A DNA stretch of 37,849 nucleotides from Bacteroidales bacterium. Lineage in GTDB: Bacteria; Bacteroidota; Bacteroidia; Bacteroidales; F082. This document shows positions 35,852 through 37,849 of the stretch, in pieces; within the stretch, counting starts at the first letter, position 1; each line of letters begins with the position of its first letter. The position numbers and the translations under genes are program-made. The DNA lies in NCBI GenBank assembly GCA_017461665.1, contig JAFTXI010000047.1, forward strand, positions 1-37,849, written 5' to 3'. The notes under the pieces were generated by a model. It made no database searches and was not told the DNA's origin. It was given only the letters and a program-made list of their open reading frames with translations.

Positions 35852-35877
35852 AAAAAAAAGGTCGTCAAGCGACGACC
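35852..35877 (-). terminator. Hairpin with T-run just before pyrK
   Basis: GGTCGTC/GACGACC stem (35860-35877, 4-nt loop) followed on the minus strand by T8 (35852-35859). It fits a terminator for the DUF5606 gene (stop at 35897), but the pyrK ATG is only 9 nt beyond the T-run, leaving no room for a separate promoter between them. Confidence 0.88.
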
Positions 35878-35896
35878 GTTAAATGAATATTTAAGG

Positions 35897-36328
35897 TTAT
35901 TTTGTTTCTTCTGCGTTTTCAGTTTCTGTTGACTCTTCCACTGTGAAGTCCAAGAGACCTTTATCATTGAGGAGTTGGTACCATTGGAACACCTTTTTCA
36001 TATCAGACTGATAAACTGAGTCTTCGTCATATTCAGGAAGAACGAGCATAAACTTTTCTCTAAGTTCTACTGGAGAAACTTTTTTAGGGTCGAAGCCTAT
36101 GTTATCGCCTATTTTCTCGCGGATACTCATAAACACTTCTTTAAGAGGCTTATCGTTGCCTGTTGTAAAGATACTTATTTCTTCCAAAGAACTTATCTTA
36201 TCGTTTGCGAAAGCAGGAGTACGTTTTCCATCGAGCAATGATTCTACGACCAATTTTCCTGTTCCCTGACCTGAAACCAAGAACAATCCCGGTTTGCCAG
36301 ATATAGCTACTACTTTACTTAAATCCAT
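35897..36328 (-). CDS. DUF5606 family protein
   Basis: A 143-residue soluble protein of a family largely restricted to Bacteroidetes. It begins MDLSKVVAISGKPGLFLVSG, a compact beta-rich region, continues with DKISSLEEISIFT, and a helical part with SPVELREKFMLVLPEYD and MKKVFQWYQLL; the tail is Glu/Thr-rich and probably disordered. Function unknown. It is upstream of pyrK on the same strand with a terminator-like hairpin between. Confidence 0.8.
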   Translation of the reverse strand: MDLSKVVAISGKPGLFLVSGQGTGKLVVESLLDGKRTPAFANDKISSLEEISIFTTGNDKPLKEVFMSIREKIGDNIGFDPKKVSPVELREKFMLVLPEYDEDSVYQSDMKKVFQWYQLLNDKGLLDFTVEESTETENAEETK

Positions 36329-36376
36329 TTTTAATTTGTTAGATAATTAATTTTTCTTGACTAAATAATTATTTCG

Positions 36377-36384
36377 CAAAGATA
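36377..36384 (-). promoter_or_regulatory. -7 promoter element for DUF5606 gene
   Basis: TATCTTTG on the minus strand, 48 nt before the ATG. It may also be the promoter for pyrK-pyrD if transcription passes the hairpin. Confidence 0.6.
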
Positions 36385-36451
36385 GTAAAAAGTCGAAAGG
36401 CAAAAGACGAAAGGCGAAAGATTTTTTTTAACGTTATAAACCACAATATCA

Positions 36452-36685
36452 TCAATCGTGGAATGCTCCGTTTTTTATATCATATACCTCCGGTGCGACA
36501 GGACCTTTTTCCCATGCGTAATAATCGAACCATGTGAGAGGGAATCCTCTTTGTTTCATAAATTTCTCGTCGATAAGATATGTTATCTTCAACAATTTGC
36601 GAAGAGTTACTCCATTAATTTGCTCAGCTATATAAGCCATAAGCAAACCATTTTTCTCCTTGTTTACTGTAATTCCTAAACTCAT
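36452..36685 (-). pseudogene. Truncated Panacea-domain (SocA-like) antitoxin
   Basis: 77 residues matching only the N-terminal half of the Panacea (DUF4065) domain: GVTLRKLLKITYLIDEKFM, then TWFDYYAWEKGPVAPEVYD. Family members are about 150 residues or more; here the frame ends at TGA (36452-36454) soon after KNGAF, and the DNA beyond is repeat-like (GTCGAAAGGCAAAAGACG near 36392-36410). Panacea proteins are antitoxins paired with diverse toxins. It is probably a decayed remnant, although expression of the short form is possible because a -7 element (36709-36716) is present. Confidence 0.65.
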
Positions 36686-36708
36686 CTTTTCGTTTTTGGT
36701 ATTTTTTG

Positions 36709-36716
36709 CAAATATA
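36709..36716 (-). promoter_or_regulatory. -7 promoter element for Panacea fragment
   Basis: TATATTTG on the minus strand, 23 nt before the ATG at 36685. The rest of the spacer 36717-36921 is AT-rich without visible features. Confidence 0.5.
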
Positions 36717-36921
36717 CTAATTTTCAGAATCTAATCTTTCATTATCCGAATTTTTCACAGATTTTTCATCATTTAACATCACATCAACTTCAAAAGTATT
36801 ATTCACTCTCCCCGCAAATCTACAACATCCCCCACCTTTTGTCAAGCTTTTGTGAAGGAAATATTTTGTTTTTAACAATTTTTAACCCAATATTTTAAAT
36901 TCATTTAAAATGTAAAAAACA

Positions 36922-37728
36922 TCAATAGTTATCCTTATTAATCAAATTAACAACTACCTTAACCATCACATCTTTCTCTTCTGGACGACTTTCCGCAATC
37001 ATCAGAGTGAGAGCGACTAAAGCACCATTGCTAATTCTTTTAGAACCATCGTTGTTATACAAGATGCCATTATTTTGCATAAACCAGAGAAACAATGTGG
37101 CAGCGATGCGCTTATTACCATCACTAAAAGAATGATTTTTGGTGACTAAGTAAAGCAACATTGCCGCCTTTTCTTCAACGGAAGGATATAGATCTTTGCC
37201 GTCGAACGTCTGATAGATTTGTCCGATGGAACTTTTAAACGAATCATCTTTTTCGTTTCCGAACAGCCAACTCCCGCCGAATTTCTCTTTAAGTTTATGA
37301 ATCGTTATGATGGCATTATTATATGTAGCGATAAATTTGTTTTCACATGTCGTTTTATCAATCTTTAATTTCTGATAATCATATTTGTCGAGAGTATCAA
37401 GAGCGTAAGTGTAATCCGTTACGACATTGATTAAATCCAAATTCTCCTGGTTTGATAATTCAGGCTGAGAACTGATTGTACGACCGAGTATATGAACTAA
37501 TTGCGACAGTTCTTCATACTTCCTTTGTGAGATTTTATCGTTGACAACAAAACCTTTGATTAGATAATCCTTAAGGATTCTGTTAGCCCAGATCCTAAAA
37601 TCAACACCTCTTTGAGATTTGACCCGATAACCGACTGAGATTATAACATCTAAGTTATAAATATTAACCTTGTGTACTTGTATCTTATCTTTGATTGCGC
37701 CATGTTTAGTGAGGCCGTCTAACAACAA
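36922..37728 (-). pseudogene. RhuM / Fic-domain protein lacking its N-terminus
   Basis: The 268 codons start only at a TTG. RhuM-type sequence begins at about residue 21 with VNIYNLDVIISVGYRVKSQR, FRIWANRILKDYLIKGF; the C-terminal part is a Fic/Doc domain with the motif HSFSDGNKRIAATLFLWFM, including the catalytic His and the G-N-K-R loop. Full-length relatives have about 60-80 more N-terminal residues before YNLD. Upstream, a TGA at 37750-37752 closes the frame and a hairpin (37714-37740) replaces the missing coding sequence, so the 5' end seems to have been removed by a rearrangement. With an intact Fic motif some activity is possible if it is translated. Confidence 0.7.
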
Positions 37729-37750
37729 AAAGTTAGGCGGTTTCTTTTTT
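37714..37750 (+). terminator. Hairpin with T-run at the broken 5' end of the Fic gene
   Basis: CCGTCTAAC (37714-37722) pairs with GTTAGGCGG (37732-37740), one G-T pair, followed by TTTCTTTTTT. It is a good plus-strand terminator but no plus-strand gene precedes it; instead it covers the start of the minus-strand Fic frame. It could be the end of a foreign element that interrupted the gene. The last 99 bases of the window show nothing else. Confidence 0.7.
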
Positions 37751-37849
37751 CATATGATATTCGTTTCAAAAAAGGTTTTCTTGAAAGATTGTGTCTCAAA
37801 TTTATAAAACGAGATTCCGGTTGTGCAAAACTGCATATAAAGCGAAGAA

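Overview
The window looks like a chromosomal segment from a member of the Bacteroidetes, most likely a gut- or host-associated Bacteroidales. Evidence: the TAnnTTTG-type -7 promoter elements (usually TATCTTTG) before many genes, weak Shine-Dalgarno signals, DUF4988/DUF4465/DUF5606 proteins, a BtuB/BtuG-type vitamin B12 locus behind a cobalamin riboswitch, the short SerA with serC and a DUF1015 gene, and AT-rich intergenic 'word' repeats. No phage genes, intact insertion sequence, CRISPR array, rRNA or tRNA was seen.

Layout. 108-3353 (minus): thrS-infC-rpmI-rplT translation operon, with infC apparently starting at AUU. 3366-5906: repeat-rich spacer, then an orphan peptide-binding lipoprotein whose gene carries intergenic repeats, including a 6 x 8-bp tandem repeat. 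6277-7807 (plus): UbiA/MenA prenyltransferase and a CPBP protease. 7911-9578 (minus): formate-tetrahydrofolate ligase. 9974-15531 (plus): an AT-rich restriction-modification island with an XRE regulator, a fused double adenine methylase (two stops and one frameshift), an AlwI-family endonuclease (three frameshifts), an intact DpnA-like methylase and a small decayed gene. 15644-22793 (minus): B12 promoter, riboswitch and four-gene operon. 23132-23918: internally deleted DUF1016 nuclease pseudogene. 24013-26921 (minus): lon and rpmE2. 27339-31231 (plus): serC-serA-four-helix-bundle-DUF1015. 31271-33722 (minus): fibronectin/FISUMP-like lipoprotein and a YebC-family gene. 34173-36328 (minus): pyrK-pyrD behind a hairpin, and a DUF5606 gene. 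36452-37728: remnants of a Panacea-type antitoxin and a RhuM/Fic protein.

How the parts fit. Core genes (translation, proteolysis, serine, pyrimidine and folate metabolism) are all intact. Every broken gene belongs to a defence or toxin-antitoxin class, which argues for biological decay more than general sequencing error, although homopolymer miscalls cannot be excluded. The most unusual theme is mobility of short repeat words. The same sequences that fill the spacers are found in frame inside the peptide-binding gene, in the signal-peptide regions of two lipoproteins, and in the C-terminal tail of Lon.
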